Below, piece after piece: positions 26,207-34,880 of a stretch of 64,000 bases of DNA (position 1 is its first letter; each line of letters starts with the position of its first letter). The stretch is from NCBI GenBank assembly GCA_048976805.1, contig JBHGUR010000035.1, positions 1-64,000 on the forward strand. The letters are read 5' to 3'. This DNA comes from Ectobacillus sp048976805 (GTDB taxonomy: Bacteria > Bacillota > Bacilli > Bacillales > Bacillaceae_G). The position numbers and the translations under genes were made by a program. Below the pieces are notes generated by a model. The model ran no database searches. It saw only the letters and a program-made list of their open reading frames with translations, and was not told where the DNA came from.

Positions 26207-27355
26207 ATGAGGAAAAGGATAATGGCGATCCTCCTCTCCTGTTCATTGGGAGCGGGGTTATTGGCAGGTTGTTCAAATGAAGCAGAATCATCACCGGTAA
26301 AAACAACAGAACAAAAGGTGAAAAAAGGAAATTTAGAGGTAGGCCTAGGGGCAGATGGAAGAATAAGCTTGCCCCTATCTAATTTGAATTTTGAAGTATC
26401 CGGTACTGTCAAGACAATAAATGTTCAAATAGGGCAAAAAGTAAATGCCGGGGATGTTCTTGCGGAACTTGAGGATACCGATTTAAAGCTCGCTGTTACG
26501 CAGGCAGAAAACGCATTAAACAAAGCGGAAGCGAATTACTCTGAAGCGGTCAACAAGTATGAAATCGATAAAATGGAGTCGAAATTAAAGGTTGACGAAG
26601 CAAAAGTTAAAATGGATGCCAAGCCAGATGACGCATCTCTCAAAGCAGCGTATGAATTGGAAAATAAGAAATATCAGACACTTCTCAACAGTCAGGGTGC
26701 TATTCAAAATGCCAAACTGGAGATAGAGGAAGCACAAAACAAATTGCAGGAAGCAAAAAATAATTTGAATAAAATTTATCTCAAAGCACCGATTTCGGGT
26801 GAAATCATGAATATTAACTATAAAGTGGGTGAAGTGGTCTCAGGTATTAAGGCTGGAAATGATACAAATTCAGCATCATCAGGAACAGCTTTTATGACCA
26901 TTGTGGATCCAACAGTCATTTATGTAAAGGCAAGTGCAACTGAGAGTGATATTTCAGGAATCGAAAAAGGCCAGCAAATGAGGGTTGCAGTGGATTCTTT
27001 ATCATTGGAGAACCTGCAGGGTGAAGTGGTTTCTGTTAACAACACACCGAATATTGATAATTCAGGAATTGTTACTTATGAGGTTATCGGAAAATTAGCA
27101 GAACCAAACCCTGCTATTAAGGAAGGGATGACAACTTTTGTTACGTTCCTAAAGAAAGAAAAGAAAGATGTTATTCTCGTCCCGAATAAAGCAATCTTTG
27201 TTGAAGACGGCAAGCAATATGTCAATGTTCAAACTGCAGAAGATAAAACAGAAAAAAGGGCGATTACCGGGGGGCTGACAAATGGTATCCAGACGGAGGT
27301 AGTTGAAGGTCTTAAAGAAGGAGAGACCGTCATCATAGGTGGTGTTCAAAAATGA
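26207..27355 (+). CDS. Lipoprotein membrane-fusion adaptor (MacA/HlyD-like)
   Basis: About 382 residues. Lipoprotein signal with lipobox LLAGCS, then a barrel-sandwich half (VSGTVKTINVQIGQKVNAGD), a long alpha-helical hairpin rich in Ala, Glu and Lys (residues about 95-190), the second half ISGEIMNINYKVGEVVSG, and a beta-barrel domain. It should bridge the permease to the outside of the membrane, like B. subtilis YvrP. The ATG at 26207 has an AAAGGA site 9 bases away. The ATG at 26201 is too close to it. Confidence 0.9.
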   Translation: MRKRIMAILLSCSLGAGLLAGCSNEAESSPVKTTEQKVKKGNLEVGLGADGRISLPLSNLNFEVSGTVKTINVQIGQKVNAGDVLAELEDTDLKLAVTQAENALNKAEANYSEAVNKYEIDKMESKLKVDEAKVKMDAKPDDASLKAAYELENKKYQTLLNSQGAIQNAKLEIEEAQNKLQEAKNNLNKIYLKAPISGEIMNINYKVGEVVSGIKAGNDTNSASSGTAFMTIVDPTVIYVKASATESDISGIEKGQQMRVAVDSLSLENLQGEVVSVNNTPNIDNSGIVTYEVIGKLAEPNPAIKEGMTTFVTFLKKEKKDVILVPNKAIFVEDGKQYVNVQTAEDKTEKRAITGGLTNGIQTEVVEGLKEGETVIIGGVQK

Positions 27356-28590
27356 AATTAGTTGAGCAATTGCGTTCTGTTATGCTCAGCGTGGCCCATA
27401 ATAAATTCCGGGTGTTTTTGACTTCACTAGGAATCATTATTGGCACTTTTACCATCATTATGGTCGTGGGAATCGGAAATGCCAGCGAAAAGGCAGTTGA
27501 AGACCAATATAAAAGGCTATCTGTTGAGAGTATTACCATTTCACAAGCACGGGGCGGCGGGGGAGGTGGCAGAGGAGGAACCTCCACCTCCAAGTCTCTT
27601 ACAAAAGAAGATGCCCTTCTGATGCCTGAGTTATTGACAAATGTTAAAAGTGTTGGCATCAGTACAAGAACTTCTTCGGAGATTGCCTATGGAACAACAG
27701 CTGAGACTGTAAATATCCAGGGAATCAACGAAGCGTATGCTGATATCACAAATCTTGTCCCAATTACTGGGGAACTGTTTACGGACGAAGATGGCTTACT
27801 GCGGAATAAGGTTGTCGTCCTTGGCTATAACATTGCAGACTTATTATTCGAGGGAGATATCCAATCGGCTGTAGGCCAGAAGGTTCTTTTAAAAGGGACA
27901 TCCTATACGGTCACAGGAGTGCTGGACCGGATCGGCGGTTCTGGAGGAATGAGCACCGGAGGAGGAATGGCCAATTCTGCTTCCGCTGATGATATGGCAT
28001 TCATTCCTTATGATGTCGCCGTGAAATATACATCCGGCGGCGGTGGTGGTGCTGTGACCTTTATCGCACAAGCCAACGATATTGACAGCGTCCAGCCGGC
28101 AATCGATGAAATCAAGCAATATATCGGGGAAATTACAGGTGATTCGGAATCCTATACCGTTGTAGACGCAGGAAGCACACTCGCATCTGCGCAGGAAACA
28201 TCAAAAACTATGTCTGCCCTGTTAATTGCTGTGGCCGCTATCATCATGATTGTAAGCGGGATTGGAATTATGAACGTACTAATGGTAGCCGTCAAGGAGC
28301 GTACACGTGAAATTGGCATCCTCAAGAGTATTGGTGCGGCAAGGAAGGTTATTTTAATGGAGTTTTTGCTTGAATCAACCTTCATTAGCCTTTGCGGAGG
28401 AGTATTCGGGGTGCTAATGAGTGTTTTTGCCCCATGGATTCTATCGTTCACAGATATTAAATACTTAGCTTCAGTCAAGGGTGTTTTTATTGGTCTTGGG
28501 TTCTCTGTCATAACGGGAATTTTCTTTGGCTACTACCCCGCCGCTAAGGCATCTAAGCTGAAGCCAATTGAAGCACTAAACTACGATTGA
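27352..28590 (+). CDS. MacB-type ABC transporter permease (FtsX family)
   Basis: 412 residues. N-terminal helix, an extracytoplasmic MacB_PCD-type domain (about 45-285) and three C-terminal helices with the FtsX core VAVKERTREIGILKSIGAAR. Overlaps the adaptor gene by ATGA. The periplasmic domain carries unusual glycine runs: ARGGGGGGRGG near 63, GGSGGMSTGGG near 200 and TSGGGGG near 225. It mechanically couples ATP hydrolysis to movement of an envelope substrate. The substrate is unknown. Confidence 0.92.
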   Translation: MKLVEQLRSVMLSVAHNKFRVFLTSLGIIIGTFTIIMVVGIGNASEKAVEDQYKRLSVESITISQARGGGGGGRGGTSTSKSLTKEDALLMPELLTNVKSVGISTRTSSEIAYGTTAETVNIQGINEAYADITNLVPITGELFTDEDGLLRNKVVVLGYNIADLLFEGDIQSAVGQKVLLKGTSYTVTGVLDRIGGSGGMSTGGGMANSASADDMAFIPYDVAVKYTSGGGGGAVTFIAQANDIDSVQPAIDEIKQYIGEITGDSESYTVVDAGSTLASAQETSKTMSALLIAVAAIIMIVSGIGIMNVLMVAVKERTREIGILKSIGAARKVILMEFLLESTFISLCGGVFGVLMSVFAPWILSFTDIKYLASVKGVFIGLGFSVITGIFFGYYPAAKASKLKPIEALNYD

Positions 28591-28604
28591 TAGGAGTGGA
28601 CAGC

Positions 28605-29156
28605 TTGAAGAAAAAGTTTAACAGTTCAATCTTAATATTGCTGCTTACTTTTACAATGGCAGCCTGTTCTAATACTAAAGAAGGAAATTCTGCTTCAACA
28701 TCAGGAGAAAAAACCGGTAATTCGACTGTGGTTGCAAGTAACATGGATGAAATAGATTTATATGGTGAAGTATCTGAAATAATCGGCAATGAAGTTACAT
28801 TGAGATTAATAGAAAAGCCTGAAAAACCTGCAAGGAATGGAGAGAATGATGGAAATGGCGGCGGCCGAGGAGGTGCAGGTGGCCGCGGTGGCGATGGTGC
28901 CAGCGGAGGTGGTGGTGCTATGAGAGAAAGAAAATATACAGGTGAAGAGAAAACCTTTGTCATCCCTGTAGGTGCCCCACTGGTGACAGTTACACGCGGG
29001 GAAAGCGGCATGGAAGAAAGCAAAATAAGCTTGAATGAAGTAACTCCGGGTAGCATCTTATCTGTCTACTATGAGGAAGATGGGAAAACAATCGAAGAGA
29101 TCAGAGTCCAAAAACCAAGAACAGGAGGTGGGCAAGGTGGCAGAGGCGGTAATTAA
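28605..29156 (+). CDS. Glycine-rich lipoprotein of the exporter operon
   Basis: About 183 residues, TTG start at 28605 with TAGGAGTGG upstream. A signal peptide ends in lipobox MAACS. A region DLYGEVSEIIGNEVTLRLI follows, then a glycine tract (GGGRGGAGGRGGDGASGGGG) and a beta-rich part (TFVIPVGAPLVTVTRG). The C-terminus is GGGQGGRGGN. The family is not recognised. The gene lies between permease and ATPase genes and overlaps the latter by 20 bases, so it is surely part of the system. The glycine tracts echo those in the permease. Confidence 0.8.
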   Translation: MKKKFNSSILILLLTFTMAACSNTKEGNSASTSGEKTGNSTVVASNMDEIDLYGEVSEIIGNEVTLRLIEKPEKPARNGENDGNGGGRGGAGGRGGDGASGGGGAMRERKYTGEEKTFVIPVGAPLVTVTRGESGMEESKISLNEVTPGSILSVYYEEDGKTIEEIRVQKPRTGGGQGGRGGN

Positions 29157-29841
29157 AATGAAGGATGTTTATAAGTCATATGGCATCGGAGAACATAAAG
29201 TAAATGTCCTGAATGGTGTTTCTATTTCGGTTAACGCAGGTGAATTTGTAGCCATTCTGGGACCATCCGGATCCGGCAAAACCACATTGATGAACCTCAT
29301 TGGGCTGATTGATACGATCGATCGCGGAGATTATTTTCTTGATGGACTCAATATTGTAGATCAGTCTGAACAAAAGTACGCTAGAATCAGGAATGAGAAA
29401 ATCGGATTCGTCTTCCAAAAGTTTAACCTTATTTCTAAATATACCGCGTTGTACAACGTCGCCCTGCCCCTTCTTCTTAGAGGAGAAAGTTATAAGGATG
29501 CCAGGGAAAAAGCAGCAAAAACACTTGAAAGAGTAGGCCTGGGAGACCGGATAAACCATCGGCCCAATCAGCTTTCAGGAGGACAGCAGCAACGCGTGGC
29601 CATCGCGCGTGCCCTGGTCGGGGATTGCCCTTTGATCCTTGCCGATGAACCAACAGGTGCTCTAGACCAGAAAACAGGAGGGGAGGTCCTCTCTTTTTTC
29701 CAGGAACTGAACCATGAAGGGAAAACCATCGTCATGATTACCCACGATGAAAATATTGCAGCAAAAGCGAAACGGGTAATCCGGGTGGAGGATGGTTCAA
29801 TCCGTGAGAAGAACATGCAATTGGGCAATGCGCTATCATAA
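29137..29841 (+). CDS. ABC transporter ATPase (MacB/LolD type)
   Basis: 234 residues. Walker A GPSGSGKTT, Q-loop FVFQKFNL, signature LSGGQQQRVAIARAL, Walker B LILADEPTGALD and H-loop MITHDE. The GTG at 29137 has an AGGAGG site 8 bases upstream, and an ATG 21 bases later is an alternative. It powers the FtsX-type permease two genes upstream. In B. subtilis YvrPON-like operons the ATPase is next to the permease. Here a lipoprotein gene intervenes. Confidence 0.93.
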   Translation: MAEAVIKMKDVYKSYGIGEHKVNVLNGVSISVNAGEFVAILGPSGSGKTTLMNLIGLIDTIDRGDYFLDGLNIVDQSEQKYARIRNEKIGFVFQKFNLISKYTALYNVALPLLLRGESYKDAREKAAKTLERVGLGDRINHRPNQLSGGQQQRVAIARALVGDCPLILADEPTGALDQKTGGEVLSFFQELNHEGKTIVMITHDENIAAKAKRVIRVEDGSIREKNMQLGNALS

Positions 29842-29859
29842 TAACTCTCTTTACATCAT

Positions 29860-29889
29860 GGCCGGACTTATAAACAGTCCGGCCCAAAA
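29860..29889 (+). terminator. Terminator of the exporter operon
   Basis: GGCCGGACT at 29860-29868 pairs with AGTCCGGCC at 29875-29883, followed by CAAAAATTC. The T-run is poor. Confidence 0.6.
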
Positions 29890-29946
29890 ATTCTATTAAT
29901 TTCTAAAATGTAGAGCTGATGACATATGAAGGGAAGGTAATTATCA

Positions 29947-30557
29947 ATGTTGCGAATAAAGAAAGCCGGGCGTTTTTTTATCGTGTTTTTGATATTTGCT
30001 ACATTTGCCGGAGGAAGGTACATATATTCATCTGGAAAACAAATAGAAAAGAACGATCCTGAACCGGAAATTACTTTGACAAGTGAAACTAAATTATCCA
30101 ACACGATGATAAAAGATCCCAATCCATCCCCTGAAGAACCTGATAAAGTGTTGATTGAAGGTGTTCCTCATATTCAACAATTCCCTGAATTGCCGCGAGG
30201 ATGCGAAGTTACCAGTTTGGCTATGATTATGCAATATGCAGGTGTTTCTATCGATAAAATGACTCTTGCAGAAGAGGTTGCAACAGTTCCTTTTCTTGAT
30301 CAAAACGGAGTGCGGGAGTGCGAGGGAATCCAAATGACGGGTTTGAGTACCTTTCCAGCAGTGTGGCGGGATTGGCAACAATTGAACAGGGCATCATCCG
30401 TCTATATATGATTGGTAAGACAAACAGACTGTTGACAAATCTGCAGAATCTAAACGCTTTAAGACAGCACCTACCCTGGGCAAAAAATTTGAGCAGTACG
30501 AGATTCCTCTACATGCCAATCCAGCTAACGAAGACAATAATAAAGGAAGCAAGATAA
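29947..30557 (+). pseudogene. C39-like peptidase, frameshifted and truncated
   Basis: An N-terminal membrane anchor (FFIVFLIFATFAGG), then the C39_2 family start VLIEGVPHIQQFPELPRGCE with catalytic Cys in GCEVTSLAMIMQYAG. The frame is lost at about 30313: the expected RGNPNDGF continues in the +1 frame from 30318 and then diverges (YLSSSVAGLATIEQG). The His and Asp of the catalytic triad are missing. A deletion plus a shift makes this a non-functional copy. The ribosome binding site GAAGGGAAGG is intact. Confidence 0.75.
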
Positions 30558-30722
30558 TGCCAAGGTAGGCACTCAAATTGTGAAAGTTGTAGTTGATATG
30601 GCAGCTCTTTTTATCGGTTTAATAAATAGCATTACTGCTGCTTTATCTTTTTTCGCTACATAGATAGGCGTTTGCTGCCAATGCCTTCACCAATCTAATT
30701 TGTTCTGAACGAAATATGTACT

Positions 30723-31286
30723 TTAAATTGGCCATATATCATGGAACCGTTCTTTAGCATAGCCAGCAATCACCCATACAAGTAAAGCGTCTTTGCGCTT
30801 TGCACCAGAATCGCGCATTTGTAAAACCAGATGTTCAATGCGGATTACTTGAATTGGTTTAGAAAAATGCTCGTTGATAAAAGCTTGCTGGTCTCTCTCG
30901 TCTGAAAGAAAATAGGGAATTCCCATCGTATGAGCATAGGCAATAGAGACAATTTCACCCCAATGACTTCCGTTTTCACGAGTGCCTTTTTCTCTTCGAA
31001 GTTTCTCAATGGTGTCTTCGTAGAGTATATAATGGAGTGAGCTTTGTTGTTGAAGAGCAGCAGTCGTAACAATCTCGGCTCGACCTTTTTGGATCAGCAC
31101 ATCTATTTGCTCTTTTGCTTCCCTTGGTGTTAGAACTTCGTGATTGTATACATACTCATGAATCAGCAGCAGTCCTACATAGTGGGGTAAAATATCCTCA
31201 ATAACTCTATATTTCCTTAGTCTCCCTAGCTTAATTGCAAAATCAGCATCCAAAATGGCGGTTTCCCATATATAAGATTCAGTCAT
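30723..31286 (-). CDS. PIN-domain-like protein, putative toxin nuclease
   Basis: 187 residues with a PIN-like pattern: ILDADFAIKLG (Asp13, Asp15), HEYVYNHE (Glu44), WGEIVSIAYAH (Glu111) and FLSDERD (Asp129, Asp132), which together can form a metal-binding acidic site. The ATG at 31286 overlaps the end of the ImmA/IrrE gene by 8 bases, so expression is coupled. PIN proteins are Mg-dependent RNases and are common toxins. The partner arrangement here (Xre, ImmA/IrrE, PIN) suggests a toxin-antitoxin or phage-response operon. Toxicity is inferred. Confidence 0.75.
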   Translation of the reverse strand: MTESYIWETAILDADFAIKLGRLRKYRVIEDILPHYVGLLLIHEYVYNHEVLTPREAKEQIDVLIQKGRAEIVTTAALQQQSSLHYILYEDTIEKLRREKGTRENGSHWGEIVSIAYAHTMGIPYFLSDERDQQAFINEHFSKPIQVIRIEHLVLQMRDSGAKRKDALLVWVIAGYAKERFHDIWPI

Positions 31287-32097
31287 GTTCTTCCTCCAAC
31301 AGCCGGTCAATTTCTTCTTCTGTCGACAGACTGTCCGGTGTAACGATGCCAAAGTCTTCGGGTTTTCGGTGCACGAGTCCAAGAAGATTTTGTAGGTGTT
31401 TAGGAGAAATTTGCCCGTGCTTATATAAGGAAAGGGCATGTTCCACTAATCCCTCATAGTGAACCAACGGTTGTGCCTCTGCAGGCTCATCCAACTGGAG
31501 TGTTTTACGAATCAATGAGATATTTGAAATTTCCCATAACTGTTTTGCCGCATCCTTGTCAATGTAGCCAATTTCAAACAAGCGACGAACCATAGACTTG
31601 TAAGGGACTTGAAAAATGGTTGCTAACTCTACAACGTGGAAACTCGAGATAGTCCCAGAAGGAGCCGCAAGAAAGAGAAGCTCTTGCTCCAATACGTGCT
31701 TTGGCACAAGAAACATCGCAGCAAACAAATTTGCACGGAGTTCTCGTGTATTGTCTGTCTCATCCTCCAAGGTATCATTTCTTAGTAACTCGGGATGATT
31801 CAGATATTCTTTATCGAACCAAATGTGGTACAGCTCATGCGCTGCTGCAAAATATTGCTTCTCTTTTGGGATTTGGCTGTTGATGTAAACAAAAAGACGA
31901 TTCTTCTTATGGCACACGAATGCGCACAGATTTTCATCTTGAAAAGGCGCTTGTAAAAGAGTAGCCTCTCTCTTTACAATTCTAAGTACATCTTTGCCAA
32001 GAATGCGAGAAGACTTATGCAGCTCGCTTAGCTTACTATTGGCTTTTGCCTCAATGTCCTGCATTTCTGTTCCAGAGAGAAGCGGAAGGAAGGTCAT
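31279..32097 (-). CDS. ImmA/IrrE-family metallopeptidase
   Basis: 272 residues. The zinc motif is HELYH at 87-91 in FAAAHELYHIWFDKE, with a downstream acidic segment ETDNTRELRANLFAAMFLVP supplying the third ligand Glu, as in COG2856 proteins. The C-terminal half has a helix-turn-helix-like region (LATIFQVPYKSMVRRLFEI). Family members cleave Xre-type repressors, for example ImmA on ImmR. The gene overlaps the Xre gene by 4 bases and the PIN gene by 8, so all three make one coupled unit. Confidence 0.9.
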   Translation of the reverse strand: MTFLPLLSGTEMQDIEAKANSKLSELHKSSRILGKDVLRIVKREATLLQAPFQDENLCAFVCHKKNRLFVYINSQIPKEKQYFAAAHELYHIWFDKEYLNHPELLRNDTLEDETDNTRELRANLFAAMFLVPKHVLEQELLFLAAPSGTISSFHVVELATIFQVPYKSMVRRLFEIGYIDKDAAKQLWEISNISLIRKTLQLDEPAEAQPLVHYEGLVEHALSLYKHGQISPKHLQNLLGLVHRKPEDFGIVTPDSLSTEEEIDRLLEEEHD

Positions 32098-32459
32098 AAT
32101 CGCTCCTCCTTTAACTTTTCAGACAATTCCTCTAACTCAATAAGTTGCTCCATAACAAAGTCTAAGTATTGTAGATGCTGCCGAATGTCTGGATTGTCTG
32201 TGCTCTCCATCATAAAGAGGATGGGATCTTCAATGACAGTCGCCTTTGGAACACGCTGAATGAGATCATCAACTTTCGTATTCATGATTTCAGCAATCCT
32301 TTGAATTTCTCCGATATTTGTTGCTTTCTTGCCGTTCACAATTTTGCTCATGACCTGCTTGGATACACCTAAGCGCTCAGCAAATTCAACTTGACTCATA
32401 TTATGGGCTTTAAGAAATTGTGCGATTTTGTCTCCAATCTCTTCAAAGATTGTTTTCAT
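32094..32459 (-). CDS. Xre-family transcriptional regulator
   Basis: 121 residues. The HTH_3 domain covers about 8-65 (MSQVEFAERLGVSKQVMSKI, then IQRIAEIMN), followed by a helical tail. The start is the ATG at 32459, with AAGGAGGCG 8 bases upstream. The in-frame extension to 32513 would run over the promoter. It probably represses its own operon by binding the GTGTACG repeats near the promoter and serves as antitoxin or as substrate of the neighbouring peptidase. Confidence 0.9.
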   Translation of the reverse strand: MKTIFEEIGDKIAQFLKAHNMSQVEFAERLGVSKQVMSKIVNGKKATNIGEIQRIAEIMNTKVDDLIQRVPKATVIEDPILFMMESTDNPDIRQHLQYLDFVMEQLIELEELSEKLKEERL

Positions 32460-32480
32460 GTAAAACGCCTCCTTGTATTC

Positions 32481-32523
32481 AGTGTACGGTAATTCCTTTG
32501 ATTGTGTCAACAAATCGTGTACG
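32481..32523 (-). promoter_or_regulatory. Promoter and candidate operators of the Xre operon
   Basis: Minus strand: -35 TTGACA at 32510-32505, 18-base spacer, -10 TACACT at 32486-32481. The motif CGTACAC occurs twice in the same orientation, at 32523-32517 upstream of the -35 and at 32488-32482 over the -10. The copies are 35 bases apart and fit a repressor binding on both sides of polymerase. Confidence 0.65.
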
Positions 32524-32574
32524 ATAAAGTTTGTATAAGTAAATAAATTATTGTCGAAAGGATATGTTTATATA

Positions 32575-32661
32575 ATATAAATAAAATCTCTTAGCAGCAA
32601 GGCAGAAGAGGCATTAGCGGACAACGATAAAGAAAGTAGTATCAAGAAATGGCAAGATATG
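32575..32661 (+). pseudogene. Possible CD-NTase (CBASS cyclase) C-terminal tail
   Basis: A frame open from 32575 reads KSLSSKAEEALADNDKESS, then IKKWQDMFGP. CBASS nucleotidyltransferases commonly end in an Ala-rich helix followed by a W..(V/M/L)FG motif, and this matches that ending. There is no start codon and the catalytic part is absent. It runs without a gap into the patatin remnant in another frame. Assignment rests on a short motif. Confidence 0.4.
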
Positions 32662-33260
32662 TTTGGCCCTTGCTGCTGGAATTGGTGCTGCAGAGATCGC
32701 AGATTTGTATTCACAGCAAACAAAAAGGATATTTGGTAAGAAGCGCGCTCTGTTTGGTATACGAAAATCCAAGTACTCAAACGAACCCTTACAGCAGTTT
32801 CTTTTCGAAAAATTCGGGGGAAAGAGAATTACTGAGTCAAATGTCATGCTGTGCATCCCATCTATTGAGCATAGCAAAGCCGAACCAAAAGTATATAAGA
32901 CACCGCACCATAAAGAATATATTATTGATGGTCAGAGGTATATGGGGGAGGCTGCTTTAGCCACTTCCGCAGCTCCAACTTTCTTTCCACCTGCAATGGT
33001 TGGCTAAGATCGATGGCGGACTGTGGGCAAACAATCCTGTCCTAGTAGGGATTGCAGAAGCAATTAAACTAGGTTATCTGCTCTATCAGATTGAAGTGTT
33101 GTCCTTAGGAACAGGTGAACCAGTTTATTTTAATAAAAAAGGGCATCCGTTAGCAGGCGGCTTAATGCAATGGATGAACAATCTAATTGATCTTGCTTTT
33201 CAATCACAATCAAAAGGGTCGTTGACTTCGCTTGACGCTGCAAGGTCTGATCTTGTGCGG
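32648..33260 (+). pseudogene. Patatin-like phospholipase (CapV-like) remnant
   Basis: One frame (to 33006) reads LALAAGIGAAEIADLYSQQ, FGKKRALFGIRKSKYSNEPL and GEAALATSAAPTFFPPAMVG. A one-base loss then moves the reading to the next frame: AKIDGGLWANNPVLVGIAEA and EVLSLGTGEP. DGG holds the catalytic Asp of patatins. The N-terminal part with the Gly-rich anion hole and GxSxG serine is deleted. Such phospholipases are CBASS effectors, and the adjoining cyclase-like tail supports that origin. Not functional. Confidence 0.75.
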
Positions 33261-33912
33261 CATATGGTATATGACATATATATAGCATGGCTTGGACGCG
33301 TTCCAACAGCAAAATTCAGCTATTTCACAATCTTTTCGTTATGGTCAACTTTTATATCAACACCACCACATGGGAGAGGGGAGAACCCGCGTCACTGCTG
33401 CTCCTTATTTAGGAAAAATCTAGTTAACATAATATATATTATACTAAGTTGTTTAGGGATAAAAAAATATGTATCAATAGTAAAGTTAACTTTGTTTTTT
33501 GAGATGGTTTGGGGATTTCAAGGTGCAATGATATATTATTTAGATTAAGACTTCTGAATAATAAATCGTCTACAAACTCATTTACAAAAAAAATCATTCA
33601 AAGCCGCATCATCACAGCTTGTTAACGACCTCGTTTTCATCCGAATCTCTAAAAATATATCGATAAAATATATTTATGATAAAACCCCGTGTTTTTTTGC
33701 ATTTTTATCATTTTTAATTATATTAGAATATCAATATACCCAATCAATAGGTACATCAAAAAACCGCAACATATACGTTGCGGTCATCCTTTTTCCCCAT
33801 ATATCGCTCCTTTCTTTTTCTCTTTTATATATAAAGGATCCACACTAATCCTTAGCTGCTCCGCGATAACCAACCCTTCCCTCCTTTTTTACGAATATAT
33901 GCAAGATCGCCT
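33261..33912. other. Degenerate and empty region
   Basis: A fragment open from 33286 to a stop at 33421-33423 reads LDAFQQQNSAISQSFRYGQL, then HHHMGEGRTRVTAAPYLGKI. It may be the end of another decayed gene that I cannot name. From 33424 to 33755 the DNA is very AT-rich with no gene. Bases 33785-33912 hold nothing I recognise. Confidence 0.4.
33758..33784 (-). terminator. Terminator on the minus strand
   Basis: CCGCAAC and GTTGCGG pair around ATATAC. Read on the minus strand a T-run follows. It probably ends the gene at 33913-34608. Confidence 0.75.
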
Positions 33913-34608
33913 CTAAGCGCAAGGCTCCGCTCTTGGAAGCGGGAATAACTGATCACCTGGACCTAAAAAGCGCCATGCATTCGGAGATGTCCAAACGGCT
34001 GCTTCGAATGGCCTCATCTTCAACAGCCTCATATTCCCCCTATTGAGATTTGCTTTTGGTGTACGGGAGTTATGCACAATTGCTGTGTGCCCCAGCACAT
34101 TGTTTCTTACTTCAGGGTATCGAACAATCTTTCGGCTCCCTTGTTTTTCTGCTTGTCCTGCTGTTTTTGGAACAATGAACAAGGTATACTCAACCGCTTT
34201 CATTTTTTCTATCTTTTTGCGTCTCGCCTTTCTTCTGCCAGCTGCGGTCTCTTTTTCTTTTTGGACTAACACATACTCATAGCCATATACTGTTTCTCTT
34301 TTAGCAATAAAAATCGAATTTGTAATTTTATATTCCTGTTCTTCAGTTGTTGCAGGGAATCTTAGCTTATATTGAACTACATTTGCCCCCGCCTGTTTAG
34401 TTGTATAGTTGAGTCGAAGGATAGAGCTTTCATGCACAAAATGGAAGTCATACAGTTTTCCTTGTTCATCTAATTGAATGCATAAGGTTAAGCCTTTTCT
34501 CCCTTTCTTTCGGGGTAAAATTGCCCTTTGCCGATTTTTTTTGATTCCGGAAAAGTTGACTAAGATGCAATTATGGCCTTCAATCGATGACAACTCCGCA
34601 AATCTCAT
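33913..34608 (-). CDS. Hypothetical protein, 231 residues
   Basis: Begins MRFAELSSIEGHNCILVNFS. Basic, with a beta-rich N-terminal half (LTLCIQLDEQGKLYDFHFVH) and a Lys/Arg stretch in the middle (GRRKARRKKIEKMK). No transmembrane segment, and no motif I can name. The C-terminal 70 residues are low in hydrophobics. A GGAAGGGGATAG site lies 4-7 bases before the ATG. It is transcribed alone between AT-rich gaps, and a terminator lies 130 bases downstream. Confidence 0.6.
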   Translation of the reverse strand: MRFAELSSIEGHNCILVNFSGIKKNRQRAILPRKKGRKGLTLCIQLDEQGKLYDFHFVHESSILRLNYTTKQAGANVVQYKLRFPATTEEQEYKITNSIFIAKRETVYGYEYVLVQKEKETAAGRRKARRKKIEKMKAVEYTLFIVPKTAGQAEKQGSRKIVRYPEVRNNVLGHTAIVHNSRTPKANLNRGNMRLLKMRPFEAAVWTSPNAWRFLGPGDQLFPLPRAEPCA

Positions 34609-34821
34609 GCTATCCCCTTCCTTCCAAAGAAACTTTCAGGTAAATTTTACCTATGACAACAATTTCTATTTGTTATACGTCTTTCCCTACTTTTCCCTCT
34701 AGCTTTTTATCGTCAACTTTGTATAAATAATGCGATTTATTTTCTTATATCGAATATTTTTGAGAAAATTCACTAGCAAAAAACGTTGGTTGCCGTTATA
34801 ATTTGTTAATTAAAAATAAAC

Positions 34822-34866
34822 AAAAAAGCTGACCTAAAAGGTTCTAAACCTGATAAGTCAGCTTTC
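34822..34866 (-). terminator. Terminator of the acidic-protein gene
   Basis: AAAGCTGAC near 34826 pairs with GTCAGCTTT ending at 34865. The minus-strand reading ends in a T-run. Confidence 0.75.
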
Positions 34867-34880
34867 CTGTAGAATGTTAT

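Noticed and set aside
28553..29056. Proline-rich 167-codon minus-strand frame
   Set aside because: It is the antisense of the glycine-rich lipoprotein. GGN codons read as proline on the other strand.
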